Below are positions 4,960-5,105 of a stretch of 5,105 bases of DNA, in pieces. A model generated the notes under the pieces. That model worked only from the letters and a program-made list of their open reading frames with translations. It ran no database searches and was not told the DNA's origin. Position 1 is the first letter of the stretch. Each line of letters begins with the position of its first letter. A program made the position numbers and the translations under genes. The stretch comes from JANPEF01 sp046596055 (lineage in GTDB: Bacteria > Eisenbacteria > RBG-16-71-46 > DASYSL01), in the NCBI GenBank assembly GCA_046596055.1, contig JBKJNH010000149.1, forward strand, positions 1-5,105, read 5' to 3'.

Positions 4960-5105
4960 GCCCTCCACCACGACCTTCGACAGGTCCCAGCCGCGATCGA
5001 ACAGCGCGCGCACCGCGGCCAGCAGGCCCAGCCGCCGGCGCCGGATGGCCACGTCCTCGACGTTGACCATGACGCCCTCGAAGAACGCGTCGATCGGTGC
5101 GCGCA
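4957..5105 (-). CDS. glyS: Glycyl-tRNA synthetase beta subunit, C-terminal end, cut by window edge
   Basis: GlyS pairs with GlyQ to charge tRNA-Gly; its C-terminal domain binds the anticodon side of the tRNA. Only the last 48 codons are visible: RAPIDAFFEGVMVN, VEDVAIRRRRLGLLAAV, then RALFDRGWDLSKVVVEG and TGA. The AP(I/V)DAFF.-VMV..ED..-R..RL.LL pattern is the well-conserved end of the GlyS DALR-type domain, and the gene ends where the family normally ends. Few residues are seen, but the match is distinctive. The separate alpha/beta form, if confirmed by a neighbouring glyQ, excludes lineages that use the single-chain enzyme. Confidence 0.88.
   Translation of the reverse strand, partial: RAPIDAFFEGVMVNVEDVAIRRRRLGLLAAVRALFDRGWDLSKVVVEG

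Noticed and set aside
3414..5066. Plus-strand frame of 550 codons opposite the dehydrogenase and glyS
   Set aside because: It crosses two real genes and their intergenic gap and has shadow-like composition, despite its length.
1..5105. CRISPR arrays, insertion sequences, tRNA or rRNA genes, defence genes
   Set aside because: No repeat-spacer pattern, transposase motif, cloverleaf or rRNA-like stretch was seen; apart from short gaps the window is filled by core metabolic genes.

Overview
The window is GC-rich, tightly packed bacterial DNA with every recognisable gene on the minus strand. The codons favour G or C in third position, which is why long meaningless reading frames fill the plus strand. 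Three features fit a bacterium of the broad FCB/Eisenbacteria/Gemmatimonadota type: a PyrR-regulated pyrimidine operon, a glycyl-tRNA synthetase of the separate alpha/beta type, and a secreted enzyme ending in a FlgD-like sorting-type domain. The phylum is a guess from these traits, not a demonstration.

Layout in the direction of transcription, from high to low coordinates: (1) the last 48 codons of glyS (4957-5105), beta subunit of glycyl-tRNA synthetase. (2) A 58-base gap with a 13-bp tandem repeat that starts on the glyS stop codon, then a promoter-like -35/-10 pair placed so that the next mRNA could begin at its own start codon. (3) A complete exported PQQ-type glucose/sorbosone dehydrogenase family protein (3294-4898) with signal peptide, beta-propeller and C-terminal FlgD-like domain. 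(4) A 171-base control region (3123-3293). (5) The operon pyrR-pyrB-pyrC-carA (3122 down to 1), with carA cut by the window edge.

The operon encodes the first steps of de novo UMP synthesis: carbamoyl phosphate synthetase small subunit (carA), aspartate carbamoyltransferase (pyrB) and dihydroorotase (pyrC), led by their own regulator PyrR. The genes abut or overlap by 4 bases (TAG|TTG, ATGA, ATGA), so translation is probably coupled throughout. carB and later pyr genes would be expected beyond the left edge, but they are not visible.

The most interesting part is the pyrR leader. A sigma70-like promoter is followed by a stem-loop with the architecture of a PyrR-binding site: lower stem, AA bulge, upper stem, and a loop carrying CCGCGAGG. 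Its lower stem contains the Shine-Dalgarno of a 25-codon leader ORF. That ORF runs through a strong intrinsic-terminator hairpin with a U-tract and stops 2 bases before the pyrR ATG. This suggests that PyrR-UMP blocks leader translation so the terminator can form, while a translating ribosome keeps it open. The elements are seen in the sequence; the mechanism is inference.
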